A stretch of DNA of 45,511 nt from NCBI GenBank assembly GCA_014656175.1, contig BNBX01000003.1, positions 11,034 through 56,544 of the forward strand, written 5' to 3'. Source of the stretch: Streptomyces werraensis (lineage in GTDB: Bacteria; Actinomycetota; Actinomycetes; Streptomycetales; Streptomycetaceae). Shown one piece after another: positions 15,973 to 24,601 of the stretch (the stretch's first letter is position 1; every line of letters starts with the position of its first letter). Made by a program: the position numbers and the translations under genes. The notes beneath the pieces are model-generated. The model did no database searches and was not told the origin of the DNA. It saw only the letters and a program-made list of their open reading frames with translations.

Positions 15973-16890
15973 TCAGACGCCGGCGGGCACGGCCCCGGCG
16001 GTGAACCGGGTGATCCGCTCGCGCAGCGACCGCGCGTCCAGGCCGTGCGCCGCGAGGTGCTCGTCGATCTGCCCGTAGCGGCGCAGCTCCGCCCGCCCCA
16101 CACCCAGCCCCAGCACCCGGTGCGGCACGTCGGCCAGCGCGTCGTTCGCCGCCGCCGTCGACGTCCCCGCCAGATAGGGCTCCACCAGCACCACGTCCGT
16201 CCCCGCCGTCGTGGTGGCCCGGCGCAGCGCCGCCGCGTCGAAGGGGCGGACGGTGGTGGCGTACAGGACGGTGACGTCCAGGTCCGCCGTCGCCGTGAGC
16301 ACGGCGTCCAGCATCGGCCCCACCGCGACCACCACCCCCGCGCGCCCCTCCCGGACCGTGAGGAACCGCTGCCCGTCCACGGGCCGCCCGGCCGCGTTGG
16401 ACTGCAGGGACAGCCGGACGTACACCTTGTCGTCGCCCGCGGCCACCGCGTGCCGCAGCAGTGTCTCCGCCTCGTCCGGATGCCCGGGCACATGCACCGT
16501 CCACCCGTCCAGGGTGTCGAGCAGCGCCACGTCACCCGGCGCCATGTGGGTGTAGCCGCCGGCGGGCCAGTCGAAGGAGGCGGCGGCGCTCACCAGCACC
16601 GCGCCCACGTCCTGGTGCCCCAGATCCAGCTTGACCTGCTCGAACGGCCGCTCGACGAGGAAGCTGGCGAAGGTGTGCACCACGGGCCGCATCCCGGCCA
16701 GCGCCATCCCGGACGCCGCGCCGACCAGCAGCTGCTCCCGGATGCCGACGTTGACCACCCGGTCCGGGTGGCGGCGCAGCGCCTCGGTGAAGCGGTCCGC
16801 GCCGACCTCCGCGAGGACCACGGCGACCCGCGGGTCCTCGTCCAGCAGCCGGGTGACGACAGGGGCGAAACGATCACGCATGCTGTCCAC
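15973..16890 (-). CDS. Transketolase, C-terminal half
   Basis: A 305-residue protein holding the pyrimidine-binding and C-terminal domains of transketolase. The catalytic glutamate lies in NVGIREQ (47-53), and later pieces include HTFASFLVERPFEQ and GYTHMAPGDVALLDTL. An earlier GTG at 16941 overlaps the upstream stop. The GTG at 16890 is preferred because AAGGA stands 9 nt before it and the family-like sequence begins there. It follows the N-terminal half by 47 bp, and the two should form one active enzyme. A DXP-synthase-like role is less likely because the gene is split and short. Confidence 0.85.
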   Translation of the reverse strand: MDSMRDRFAPVVTRLLDEDPRVAVVLAEVGADRFTEALRRHPDRVVNVGIREQLLVGAASGMALAGMRPVVHTFASFLVERPFEQVKLDLGHQDVGAVLVSAAASFDWPAGGYTHMAPGDVALLDTLDGWTVHVPGHPDEAETLLRHAVAAGDDKVYVRLSLQSNAAGRPVDGQRFLTVREGRAGVVVAVGPMLDAVLTATADLDVTVLYATTVRPFDAAALRRATTTAGTDVVLVEPYLAGTSTAAANDALADVPHRVLGLGVGRAELRRYGQIDEHLAAHGLDARSLRERITRFTAGAVPAGV

Positions 16891-16937
16891 GGGAATCGTC
16901 CTTTCGTTGAGTGGGATGACGAGAGGGGAGGGGGCGC

Positions 16938-17645
16938 TCACGCGTTCTTGGGCTCGACCCGGGCCACGACCACGTGCGGCCTGCCCGGGTGCTTGGCGGT
17001 GAACGCGGCGTACAACGCCTCGTGGTCACGGCCGTCGACCGTGCGGGCGGACCATCCGGCCGCCTCGAACCGCGCGGCGATCCCGCCCGGACGGGCGTAC
17101 GACGCCGAGGAGTTGTCGACGACGACCGTGTGCAGCCGGTCCAGGCCCGCGGGGCCGGCGAAGGCGATCGCCTCGTGGTTGCTGCCCTCGTCCAGTTCGG
17201 CGTCCCCGATCAGCGTCCACACCGCCGGGTCGTGCAGCCCCTGGGCGCGCAGCCCGAGCGCCGTGCCCACGGCGATCGGCAGCCCGTGCCCCAGCGACCC
17301 GCTGCCGATCTCCACGCCCGGCACCAGCGTCCGGTCCGGGTGATGGCCGAGCGGGGAGTCGTAGGAGCCGAAGCCGGGCAGCCAGTCCGCCGGCAGGAAC
17401 CCCTTGGCGGCGAGGACGGCGTAGTACGCCATCGGCCCGTGGCCCTTCGACAGCAGGAACCGGTCCCGTCCGGGATCGCCGGCGTTCCCCGGTCCGACCC
17501 GGAGCACCCGGTCGTACAGGACCCACAGCACGTCCAGCGTGGACGTCGCGGCGGGCCCGTGCTTCTCGTCCCCGGTCATCAGCCCCATCAGGCCCGGGAG
17601 ATCGGTGTATCCGTACGTCTGCGTGCGCTGCTCGGTGATCGTCAT
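16938..17645 (-). CDS. Transketolase, N-terminal (TPP-binding) half
   Basis: A 235-residue protein carrying the thiamine-diphosphate pyrophosphate-binding domain. Landmarks are LSKGHG at 65-70, GSGSLGHGL at 114-122, and the metal/TPP motif GDAELDEGSNHEA (147-159). The frame stays open upstream to 17837, but those residues are antisense to the tRNA-Pro gene and its leader. The ATG at 17645 is chosen since it lies exactly 7 nt after the -10 of a strong MerR-type promoter. With the downstream half it rebuilds a full transketolase of the pentose phosphate pathway. Split transketolases of this type are known; the donor and acceptor sugars are unproven. Confidence 0.87.
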   Translation of the reverse strand: MTITEQRTQTYGYTDLPGLMGLMTGDEKHGPAATSTLDVLWVLYDRVLRVGPGNAGDPGRDRFLLSKGHGPMAYYAVLAAKGFLPADWLPGFGSYDSPLGHHPDRTLVPGVEIGSGSLGHGLPIAVGTALGLRAQGLHDPAVWTLIGDAELDEGSNHEAIAFAGPAGLDRLHTVVVDNSSASYARPGGIAARFEAAGWSARTVDGRDHEALYAAFTAKHPGRPHVVVARVEPKNA

Positions 17646-17652
17646 GTCGTCG

Positions 17653-17683
17653 ATCGTGCGACCTCGACCAAACTTGAGGTCAA
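17653..17683 (-). promoter_or_regulatory. MerR-type promoter (19-bp spacer) of the split transketolase
   Basis: On the minus strand TTGACC (17678-17683) and CACGAT (17653-17658) are 19 bp apart, the overlong spacing characteristic of MerR-family activation. The spacer carries a dyad GACCTC-N10-GAGGTC (17660-17681), whose half begins CCTCAAGTT as in SoxR boxes. The ATG follows 7 nt after the -10, so the transcript is probably leaderless. No merR-like gene is in the window. Confidence 0.65.
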
Positions 17684-17794
17684 GTGTCACCCGGAGGTGT
17701 CGTGCGCGGGGAAACGGATGCGCGATCACCGTCCCGAGTGCGGTATGGTTTCCGTGCGCGTTCGGCCGGGGGAATCCCCAGGTCAGGCGGGCAA

Positions 17795-17868
<74 letters not shown>

Positions 17869-17885
17869 CGTGTGCGAGTCGTGGA

Positions 17886-17924
17886 TCAGGGCCGGTTCCG
17901 GATGACATCCGGAACGGGCCCTGA
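17886..17924 (+). terminator. Hairpin downstream of tRNA-Pro copy 1
   Basis: TCAGGGCC (17886-17893) pairs with GGCCCTGA (17917-17924). Inside it GTTCCGGAT pairs with ATCCGGAAC. One G/G mismatch separates the two stems and the loop is GAC. That makes 17 pairs in all, without a T-tract. It probably terminates the tRNA transcript. Confidence 0.65.
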
Positions 17925-17954
17925 CGCGTGTCCGCCCCGGCGGACGGGGCGACG

Positions 17955-18560
17955 TCAGGCGGGCGCGCCGAGGGGCGGGTGCTCCAGCACCCGGGGCCTG
18001 TACTCGACCAACTGGGTGCGGCCGTCGAAGGTGCGGCTCCCGGTCATCTCCAGTCCCACGTCCGGATAGCCGTCGTAGATGCGCTCCGCGCCCGTGGCCC
18101 CGGTGATCACCGGGAACATCACCACCCGGAAGCGGTCGACGAGACCGGCCCGCAGCAGGGACCGGGAGAGGCTGAGGCTGCCGATCGTGCTGAGGATCCC
18201 CGGCTCGCTCTCCTTGAGGGCGCGGACGGTCTCCACGGCGTCATCGCGGACGAGCGTGCAGTTCGCCCACGTCAGCGGCTCCTCCAGAGAGGAGGAGAAG
18301 ACCACCTTGGGCGCCTGCGTGAGCTCGTCCACGGACTCCTGTTCCTCGGCCCTGAACTCGTCCTGGCCGGCCGGGACGTCGCCCGCGGCGAAGCCCGACA
18401 TCAGGCGGTAGGTGTTCGCTCCCATCAGGTAGGTGACCTTGGGCTGCTCGCCGAGCCAGGCGAGGTACTCCGGGCCTTCGAGGCCCCAGAACCCGGGCCA
18501 CCCCTCTCCCGACGCGTAGCCGTCGAGGGAGGTGATGAAGTCGACGAGAAGCTCCGACAT
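17955..18560 (-). CDS. Dihydrofolate-reductase-family (RibD C-terminal-like) protein
   Basis: A 201-residue protein of the RibD_C / bifunctional deaminase-reductase group. It begins LLVDFITSLDGYASG, the usual first strand and loop of the DHFR fold. TYLMGANTYRLM and ILSTIGSLSLSRSLLRAGLVDRFRV supply the NADPH-binding and core segments. Such stand-alone reductases are common in Streptomyces and their substrates are mostly unknown; it need not act on folate. A GGAAGGG ribosome site precedes the ATG. The leader holds a perfect 17-bp tandem duplication (18574-18607). Confidence 0.83.
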   Translation of the reverse strand: MSELLVDFITSLDGYASGEGWPGFWGLEGPEYLAWLGEQPKVTYLMGANTYRLMSGFAAGDVPAGQDEFRAEEQESVDELTQAPKVVFSSSLEEPLTWANCTLVRDDAVETVRALKESEPGILSTIGSLSLSRSLLRAGLVDRFRVVMFPVITGATGAERIYDGYPDVGLEMTGSRTFDGRTQLVEYRPRVLEHPPLGAPA

Positions 18561-18573
18561 GGCGTTGTCCCTT

Positions 18574-18607
18574 CCTGAGGTGTCATGAGTCCTGAGGTGT
18601 CATGAGT
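18574..18607. repeat. Perfect 17-bp tandem duplication in the leader of the DHFR-like gene
   Basis: CCTGAGGTGTCATGAGT occurs twice head to tail (18574-18590, 18591-18607). It lies 14 bp upstream of the minus-strand ATG. On the mRNA each unit contains an ATG; the upstream one opens a six-codon reading frame that stops over the second ATG (ATGA). It may be a recent slippage duplication, paired operators or an upstream-ORF control element. Confidence 0.8.
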
Positions 18608-18671
18608 GCGGACCGGCGGGGAGCCGAGAACTCATCGGTCCGGACGCCAGGAGAATCGTCCGTGTATGTCC

Positions 18672-18700
18672 TTGATGTCGCTTTCGTGACTATCTAACGT
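18672..18700 (+). promoter_or_regulatory. Candidate promoter of the LpqY-SugABC-like operon
   Basis: TTGATG (18672-18677) and TAACGT (18695-18700) are spaced by 17 bp, matching a housekeeping sigma promoter. The expected start near 18707 gives a leader of about 50 nt to the GTG at 18758. Confidence 0.5.
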
Positions 18701-18757
18701 TCCGGCGGAGACACCGTCGCGGGTTCCGACGCCCGTGCGCCGTACCGGAAGCGAGGT

Positions 18758-20050
18758 GTGGAGCGATTGCACGCGAGGTGCGGACGTCACAGAACGCGGC
18801 GGCGCGCGCGGGCGCTGCTCGCCCTGACCGTGCTCGCCTCGACGCTCGCCGCCTGCGGCGGTGACGACGAGAGCTCCCGCCCCACCCTCAACTGGTACAA
18901 CTTCCCCGACGACTCCGGCGCCCTCCAGGAGGCCGCCGACCGGTGCAGCCGCGAGTCCGGGGGGCGTTACCGGATCGTCTACAACAAGCTGCCCCGCGCG
19001 GCCGACGGCCAGCGGCAGCAGATGGTGCGGCGGCTCGCCGCCGAGGACGACTCCCTCGACATCCTGGGCCTGGACGTCACCTGGGCCGCCGAGTTCGCCG
19101 AGGCCCGCTGGATCAGGGAGTGGACCGGTGAGAACAAGCGCCGGGCCACCGAGGGCACCCTCGACGTGCCGGTCCAGACGGCGACCTGGAAGGGAAAGCT
19201 CTACGCCGTCCCGTACAACACGAACATCCAGCTGCTCTGGTACCGCAGGGACCTCGTGCCGAAGCCGCCCACGACCTGGGCGGAGATGCTGGACATGTCC
19301 CGCGACCTGGCCCGGCAGGGCAAACCGCACTTCGTCGAGATCCAGGGCGCCCAGTACGAGGGCCTCACCGTCTGGTTCAACTCCCTGATCAACAGCGCCG
19401 GCGGTTCCATCCTCAACCCGAGCGCCACCGAGCCCTCCCTCGGCCCGCCCGCCGTGAGGGCCGCCTCGATCATGCGGGACCTCGCCCGCTCCCCGGCCGC
19501 CGACCCCTCCCTGCCCAACCAGATGGAGGACCAGAACCGGCTCGCCATGGAGTCGGGAGTCGCCGCCTTCGAGATCAACTACCCGTTCGTCTATCCGTCG
19601 ATGAAGAGCAACAACCCCACGCTCTTCAAGAACTTCCGCTGGGCGGTCTACCCCCGCGTGGACGCCGGCCGTCCCTCGCGTCCCACCATCGGCGGCATCG
19701 ACCTCGCCGTCAGCGCCTACTCCCGCCACCCCGGCCTGGCCTTCGACGCGGCCCTGTGTCTGCGCGACCGGGAGAACCAGCTCAACGCCGCGCTCAAGGG
19801 CGGACTACCGCCCACCCTGCGCGCCATCTACGACGAGCCGGAGTTCATGAAGGAGTACCCCTTCTCCAAGGAGGTCCTGGCCTCCCTCGAGTCGGCGAGC
19901 GTACGGCCGCTCACCCCCGCCTACCAGAACGTGTCGATCGCCGTCTCGCACACCCTGTCCCCGCCCTCCGGCATCCGGCCGGAGAGCGACGTCTCCACCA
20001 TCAGGGAGCAGATCGACGAGGCCCTGCGATCCGAGGGTGTGATCCCGTGA
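18758..20050 (+). CDS. ABC sugar transporter substrate-binding lipoprotein (LpqY-like)
   Basis: A 430-residue extracellular solute-binding lipoprotein. Arg-rich n-region, hydrophobic segment 20-32 and lipobox LAAC with Cys33 define a lipoprotein signal. Mature landmarks are [35 protein letters not shown] and [18 protein letters not shown]. This pattern is close to the LpqY family, which binds trehalose in mycobacteria. It starts with GTG and overlaps the first permease gene by four bases. Four genes in this order (binding protein, two permeases, ATPase) mirror lpqY-sugA-sugB-sugC. Maltose/trehalose-type import is the best guess; no regulator gene is adjacent. Confidence 0.88.
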   Translation: MERLHARCGRHRTRRRARALLALTVLASTLAACGGDDESSRPTLNWYNFPDDSGALQEAADRCSRESGGRYRIVYNKLPRAADGQRQQMVRRLAAEDDSLDILGLDVTWAAEFAEARWIREWTGENKRRATEGTLDVPVQTATWKGKLYAVPYNTNIQLLWYRRDLVPKPPTTWAEMLDMSRDLARQGKPHFVEIQGAQYEGLTVWFNSLINSAGGSILNPSATEPSLGPPAVRAASIMRDLARSPAADPSLPNQMEDQNRLAMESGVAAFEINYPFVYPSMKSNNPTLFKNFRWAVYPRVDAGRPSRPTIGGIDLAVSAYSRHPGLAFDAALCLRDRENQLNAALKGGLPPTLRAIYDEPEFMKEYPFSKEVLASLESASVRPLTPAYQNVSIAVSHTLSPPSGIRPESDVSTIREQIDEALRSEGVIP

Positions 20051-20976
20051 GCACCATGGCACAGCCGGCGCAGGACGAAGCGCGGAACAAGAAGGCCCTG
20101 TCGGCAGGCGCCCGGCAGGAACGGCGGCTCGGCTGGCTGCTGTGCGCGCCGGCCGTGATCGTCATGCTCGCCGTGACCGCCTACCCGATCGGCTACGCGG
20201 TCTACCTCTCCCTCCAGCGCTACGACCTGCGCTTCCCCGGCCGCGCCGAGTTCACCGGCCTCAGCAACTACGGGGCCGTGCTGACCTCCCCGTTCTGGTG
20301 GGACGCCTTCTGGGTGACGCTGTTCCTCACCGTGGTGTCCGTGGCCATCGAACTGGTCCTCGGCATGGGCCTCGCCCTGGTCATGCACCGCACGATCTTC
20401 GCCCGCGGCACGGTCCGCACCGCCGTCCTCATCCCGTACGGCATCGTCACCGTCGTCGCCGCCTTCTCCTGGCAGTACGCCTGGACCCCCGAACTCGGCT
20501 ATCTCGCCGGGCTGCTGCCCAGCGGGGACGCCCCGCTCACCGAGCAGTGGCCCGCCCTGTGGCTGATCATCCTGGCCGAGGTGTGGAAGACCACCCCCTT
20601 CATGGCGCTGCTGCTGCTCGCCGGCCTCGCCCTGGTCCCCGAGGAGACGCTGAGAGCCGCGATGGTCGACGGAGCCACCCCCTGGCAGCGGTTCACCAAG
20701 GTGATGCTGCCGCTGATGAAACCGGCGATCCTGGTCGCCCTGCTCTTCCGCACCCTGGACGCCTTCCGGATCTTCGACAACATCTACGTCCTGACCGCGG
20801 GCGCCCACGGCACCGGATCCCTGTCCATCCTCGGCTACGACAACCTGTTCACCGCGCTGAACCTGGGCATCGGGTCGGCGATCTCGGTCCTCATCTTCAT
20901 CTGCGTCGGGATCATCGCCTTCACCTTCGTCAAGCTGTTCGGCGCCGCCGCACCGGGCGCGGAGGTGAAGCGCTGA
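20047..20976 (+). CDS. ABC sugar permease (SugA-like)
   Basis: A 309-residue integral membrane permease of the MalF/SugA class with about six helices. The ATPase-coupling EAA loop appears as [20 protein letters not shown] near residues 200-219. GTG start chosen because it overlaps the stop of the binding-protein gene (GTGA); a longer frame has no ribosome site. It should pair with the next permease and the SugC-like ATPase. Confidence 0.9.
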   Translation: MSTMAQPAQDEARNKKALSAGARQERRLGWLLCAPAVIVMLAVTAYPIGYAVYLSLQRYDLRFPGRAEFTGLSNYGAVLTSPFWWDAFWVTLFLTVVSVAIELVLGMGLALVMHRTIFARGTVRTAVLIPYGIVTVVAAFSWQYAWTPELGYLAGLLPSGDAPLTEQWPALWLIILAEVWKTTPFMALLLLAGLALVPEETLRAAMVDGATPWQRFTKVMLPLMKPAILVALLFRTLDAFRIFDNIYVLTAGAHGTGSLSILGYDNLFTALNLGIGSAISVLIFICVGIIAFTFVKLFGAAAPGAEVKR

Positions 20977-21809
20977 TGGCCGCCGTCGGCAGGTCGCACG
21001 CGACGCGATGGGGCGTCGTCAATGTCGTGGTGGTGCTGTACGCCCTGTTCCCGGTGTGGTGGATCGTCGCACTGTCGTTCAAGGCGCCCAGCACCCTCAC
21101 CGACGGCAGCTACATCCCCACCGACTGGACCTGGGAGAACTACAGGGGGATCTTCCAGACCTCCGAGTTCACCCGGGCCCTGATCAACTCCATCGGCATC
21201 GCGCTCATCGCCACACTGATCGCGGTCGTGCTCGGCACCATGGCCGCGTACGCGGTCGCCCGGCTGCGGTTCCCCGGCAAGCAGGTGCTCATCGGCATGT
21301 CGCTGCTCATCGCCATGTTCCCGCCGATCTCCCTGGTGTCACCGCTGTTCAACATCGAGCGGAGCATCGGCATCTTCGACACCTGGCCCGGGCTGATCAT
21401 CCCGTACATGACCTTCTCGCTGCCGCTGGCGATCTACACCCTGTCGGCGTTCTTCCGGGAGATCCCCTGGGACCTGGAGAAGGCGGCCAAGGTGGACGGG
21501 GCGACGCCCGCGCAGGCGTTCCGGATGGTCATCGTGCCGCTCGCCGCGCCCGGCGTGTTCACCACCGCCATCCTCGTGTTCATCTTCTGCTGGAACGACT
21601 TCCTCTTCGCGATCTCGCTGACCTCCACCGAGTCCGCGCGCACGGTCCCCGCCGCGATCGCGTTCTTCACCGGCAGCTCGCAGTTCCAGCAGCCCACCGG
21701 ATCGATCGCCGCGGCCGCCGTGGTGATCACCATCCCGATCATCATCTTCGTCCTGCTCTTCCAGCGGCGGATCGTCGCCGGCCTGACCTCCGGCGCGGTC
21801 AAGGGATGA
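20976..21809 (+). CDS. ABC sugar permease (SugB-like)
   Basis: A 277-residue MalG/SugB-class permease with six predicted helices, starting ATG on the last base of the preceding stop (TGATG). The EAA coupling loop reads [18 protein letters not shown], just before [20 protein letters not shown]. Length and order fit the second permease of an LpqY-SugABC-type importer. Confidence 0.9.
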   Translation: MAAVGRSHATRWGVVNVVVVLYALFPVWWIVALSFKAPSTLTDGSYIPTDWTWENYRGIFQTSEFTRALINSIGIALIATLIAVVLGTMAAYAVARLRFPGKQVLIGMSLLIAMFPPISLVSPLFNIERSIGIFDTWPGLIIPYMTFSLPLAIYTLSAFFREIPWDLEKAAKVDGATPAQAFRMVIVPLAAPGVFTTAILVFIFCWNDFLFAISLTSTESARTVPAAIAFFTGSSQFQQPTGSIAAAAVVITIPIIIFVLLFQRRIVAGLTSGAVKG

Positions 21810-21834
21810 GCACGAAGGCAAGGAGGCAGCACCC

Positions 21835-23013
21835 ATGGCCGAGATCGTCCTCGAGGGAGTCACCAAGCGCTATCCCGACGGATCCCTCGCCGTGCGGGAC
21901 GTGAACCTCGACATCGCCGACGGTGAGTTCGTGATCCTGGTCGGTCCGTCCGGGTGCGGCAAGTCGACCACCCTGAACATGATCGCGGGCCTGGAGGACA
22001 TCACCGAGGGCACCCTGCGCATCGACGGGCAGGTCGTCAACGACCTCGCGCCCAAGGAACGGGACATCGCCATGGTGTTCCAGAGCTACGCCCTCTACCC
22101 GCACATGAGCGTGCGGGAGAACATGGGCTTCCCGCTGCGGCTGGCCAAGGTCGACAAGGCCACCGTCGACCGCAAGGTGGAGGAGGCCGCCCGGGTGCTC
22201 GACCTCGTGGAGTTCCTGGACCGCAAACCGTCCAACCTCTCCGGCGGCCAGCGCCAGCGGGTCGCGATGGGACGGGCCATCGTCCGCGACCCCAAGGCGT
22301 TCCTCATGGACGAGCCCCTGTCCAACCTGGACGCCAAGCTCCGCGTGCAGATGCGCACCCAGATCTCCCGCATCCAGCGCCGCCTGGGCACCACCACCGT
22401 GTACGTCACCCACGACCAGACCGAGGCCATGACCCTCGGCGACCGGGTCGTCGTCATGCGCCAGGGCCTGGTGCAGCAGGTCGGCACCCCCGCCGAGCTG
22501 TACGACATGCCGCGCAACCTGTTCGTCGCCGGGTTCATCGGCTCCCCGTCGATGAACTTCGTCCAGGCGTCCCTGACCCCCGACACCCTGCACACCCCGC
22601 TCGGCGACCTGCCTCTGGACGACCGCATGCGCCGGGAGCTGGAGCGGCGGGACGCGCCCCGCGAAGTCATCGTGGGACTGCGGCCCGAGGCGTTCGAGGA
22701 CGCGAGCCTCGCCCGCGACACCGGCGGCCCGGCGGTCACCGTCACCGTGGACGTGCTGGAGTCTCTGGGCTCCGACGCCTACGTCTACTTCACCGCCGAG
22801 GGCGGCCCGGTGAGCACCGCCGAACTGGACGAGCTGGCCACGGACTCGGGCCTGGCCGACACCGGCGCCGGCGGGGACCAGCAGATCGTGGCCCGGCTGG
22901 ACGCGGCGACCCACGCCCGGGAGGGACAGCCGATCGAGCTCCGCGTGGACCTGTCCAAGGCACACGTCTTCGACCCGAAGAACGGCGCCAACCTCACCCA
23001 CCCGGAGAACTGA
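21835..23013 (+). CDS. ABC sugar transporter ATP-binding protein (SugC/MsiK/UgpC-like)
   Basis: A 392-residue ATPase of the CUT1 class. Walker A GPSGCGKST at 37-45, signature LSGGQRQ at 135-141, Walker B FLMDEP at 156-161 and the switch His in YVTHDQTEA. A C-terminal OB-like regulatory domain from about 240 marks the MalK/UgpC group. AAGGAGG precedes the ATG. Many Streptomyces sugar importers share one central MsiK ATPase; having a dedicated ATPase in the operon is the SugC arrangement. Confidence 0.92.
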   Translation: MAEIVLEGVTKRYPDGSLAVRDVNLDIADGEFVILVGPSGCGKSTTLNMIAGLEDITEGTLRIDGQVVNDLAPKERDIAMVFQSYALYPHMSVRENMGFPLRLAKVDKATVDRKVEEAARVLDLVEFLDRKPSNLSGGQRQRVAMGRAIVRDPKAFLMDEPLSNLDAKLRVQMRTQISRIQRRLGTTTVYVTHDQTEAMTLGDRVVVMRQGLVQQVGTPAELYDMPRNLFVAGFIGSPSMNFVQASLTPDTLHTPLGDLPLDDRMRRELERRDAPREVIVGLRPEAFEDASLARDTGGPAVTVTVDVLESLGSDAYVYFTAEGGPVSTAELDELATDSGLADTGAGGDQQIVARLDAATHAREGQPIELRVDLSKAHVFDPKNGANLTHPEN

Positions 23014-23021
23014 GCCCTCTC

Positions 23022-23041
23022 CGTACGGATCGCGCCGTACG
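23022..23041. terminator. First hairpin after the sugar importer operon
   Basis: CGTACGG (23022-23028) and CCGTACG (23035-23041) form a 7-bp stem with a 6-nt loop, 9 bp after the ATPase stop codon. Confidence 0.5.
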
Positions 23042-23046
23042 ACCGC

Positions 23047-23083
23047 GCCGTCCGGGCCGCCCCGCGAGGGAGGTCCGGACGGC
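23047..23083. terminator. Second, likely bidirectional hairpin between convergent genes
   Basis: GCCGTCCGG (23047-23055) pairs perfectly with CCGGACGGC (23075-23083). It lies between the importer ATPase gene and the convergent Nudix-like gene, and could serve both strands. Confidence 0.55.
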
Positions 23084-23091
23084 CCGGCGCG

Positions 23092-23628
23092 TCAGATCAC
23101 GCAGCCCGCGTGCGCCAGCGCCTGCTTCAGCAGCACCCCGTGCCCGCCCGGCATCTCGCTCTGGACCGCCCGCGACACGGCCTCCTGCGGGGTGAACCAC
23201 ACCAGGTCCAGCGCGTCCTGCCGGGGCCGGCAGTCACCGGTCACCGGCACGATGTACGCCAGCGACACCGCGTGCTGCCGGGGGTCGTGGAACGGCGTGA
23301 TGCCCTGGGTGGGGAAGTACTCCGCGACCGTGAACGGCTGCAACGACGCCGGGACCCGGGGCAGCGCCACCGGGCCGAGGTCCTTCTCCAGATGACGCAG
23401 CAGCGCGTCACGCACCCGCTCGTGGTGCAGCACCCGGCCGGAGACGAGGGTCCGGCTGACCGTCCCGTCGGGCCCGATGCGCAGCAGCAGACCGACACTG
23501 GTGACCTCACCACTGTCGTCCACACGCACGGGGACGGCCTCGACGTACAGGATCGGCATCTGGGCGCGTGCCTGCTCCAGATCGTCGGAGGACAGCCAGC
23601 CCGGCGTGGTCTCGGTCATGTCAGACAT
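23092..23628 (-). CDS. Nudix-family-like protein with a degenerate Nudix box
   Basis: A 178-residue protein resembling DUF4916/Nudix proteins of actinobacteria. The segment at 64-85 lines up with the Nudix box: Gly64, Glu70, Arg78, Leu80 and Gly85 are in place. The catalytic REuxEE core reads Arg-His-Leu-Glu-Lys-Asp, so three metal-binding glutamates are replaced. A second conserved-looking part, HAVSLAYIVPVTG, follows near 118-130. It may be a non-hydrolytic nucleotide-sugar or cofactor binder, or a hydrolase of altered chemistry. It stands alone, convergent with the sugar importer and just downstream of a methyltransferase gene on the same strand (22-bp gap). Confidence 0.7.
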   Translation of the reverse strand: MSDMTETTPGWLSSDDLEQARAQMPILYVEAVPVRVDDSGEVTSVGLLLRIGPDGTVSRTLVSGRVLHHERVRDALLRHLEKDLGPVALPRVPASLQPFTVAEYFPTQGITPFHDPRQHAVSLAYIVPVTGDCRPRQDALDLVWFTPQEAVSRAVQSEMPGGHGVLLKQALAHAGCVI

Positions 23629-23650
23629 TGCTTGATCATACTTTCGAGGG

Positions 23651-24463
23651 TCAGGGCTTCACGGCCACCGCGCCGTACTGCGGCACCACCGGATCGGCGC
23701 CGGGTTCGGCGCGCCACTGCGAGCAGGAGACCAGACCGGGCTCGACCAGCTCCAGTCCGTCGAAGAACGCGGTGATGTCCGCCGCGCCGCGGGCGGTGAT
23801 CGGGGGAGTGGCGTTGGCGTTCCAGAACTCCATCGCCGGAACCTGGAGTTCCCCGCCCACCTCGGGGTCGAACGTGGGGTGGGTGAGCACCAGGAAGCTG
23901 CCCGAGGGCACCTCCGCCATGATGCGGCGCACGATCTCCCGGGCCTTGTCCGTGTCCAGCACGAAGTTGAGGATGCCGAGCAGCATCACCGCGACCGGCT
24001 TCGAGAAGTCCAGCGTCGCGGACGCCCGCTCCACGATGGCGTCCGGGTCGTGGACGTCCGCGTCGATGTAGTCGGTGGCGCCCTCGGACGTGCCGGTCAG
24101 CAGGGTCCGGGCGTGGACGAGGACGATCGGGTCGTTGTCGACGTAGACGATCCGCGCGTCCGGCGCGATGCGCTGCGCGATCTCGTGGGTGTTGTCCGCC
24201 GTCGGCAGTCCCGTGCCGATGTCGAGGAACTGCCGCACCCCTCGCTCGCGCGTCAGGTACGTCACCGCGCGGCCCAGGAAGTCCCGGTCCGCGCGGGCGA
24301 TGTCCCGGATCACCGGGTTGATGGACGCGACGTGGTCACCGACCTGCTGGTCGACCTCGTAGTTGTCCTTGCCGCCGATCCAGTAGTTCCACACGCGCGC
24401 GTTGTGCGCCACACCGGTGTTCAGTCTCGCCGAGCCGCTCGTCGGGGTGTGGCTCTCACTCAC
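23651..24463 (-). CDS. SAM-dependent methyltransferase (DUF574 / Methyltransf_19 type)
   Basis: A 270-residue methyltransferase of the group amplified in Streptomyces. The start NTGVAHNARVWNYWIGGKDN is the family's hallmark. The SAM site reads FLDIGTGLPTADNTHE and IVYVDNDPIVL, with DADVHDP further on. The frame remains open to 24535, but the GTG at 24463 is preceded by a purine-rich GGGAGAG and gives the normal length. Substrates of this family are unknown. It shares strand with the Nudix-like gene 22 bp downstream and may be co-transcribed with it. Confidence 0.87.
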   Translation of the reverse strand: MSESHTPTSGSARLNTGVAHNARVWNYWIGGKDNYEVDQQVGDHVASINPVIRDIARADRDFLGRAVTYLTRERGVRQFLDIGTGLPTADNTHEIAQRIAPDARIVYVDNDPIVLVHARTLLTGTSEGATDYIDADVHDPDAIVERASATLDFSKPVAVMLLGILNFVLDTDKAREIVRRIMAEVPSGSFLVLTHPTFDPEVGGELQVPAMEFWNANATPPITARGAADITAFFDGLELVEPGLVSCSQWRAEPGADPVVPQYGAVAVKP

Positions 24464-24554
24464 GGTCTCTCCCTCTCCCTCGCCCGCGTCCCGCCCGTAC
24501 GGGCCGACCCGGCCATTGTGCATCGCAATGATCACCTTGTCCCGGGAACGGACC

Positions 24555-24581
24555 GGGTCGCCCCGTGAACAGGGGCGACCC
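24555..24581 (-). terminator. Terminator hairpin after the Dps-DUF3140-HhH operon
   Basis: GGGTCGCCCC (24555-24564) and GGGGCGACCC (24572-24581) form a perfect 10-bp stem with a 7-nt loop, 21 bp past the stop codon of the HhH gene. It separates that operon from the methyltransferase gene. Confidence 0.7.
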
Positions 24582-24601
24582 GTACGGAAGCTGAGCGAGG
24601 G

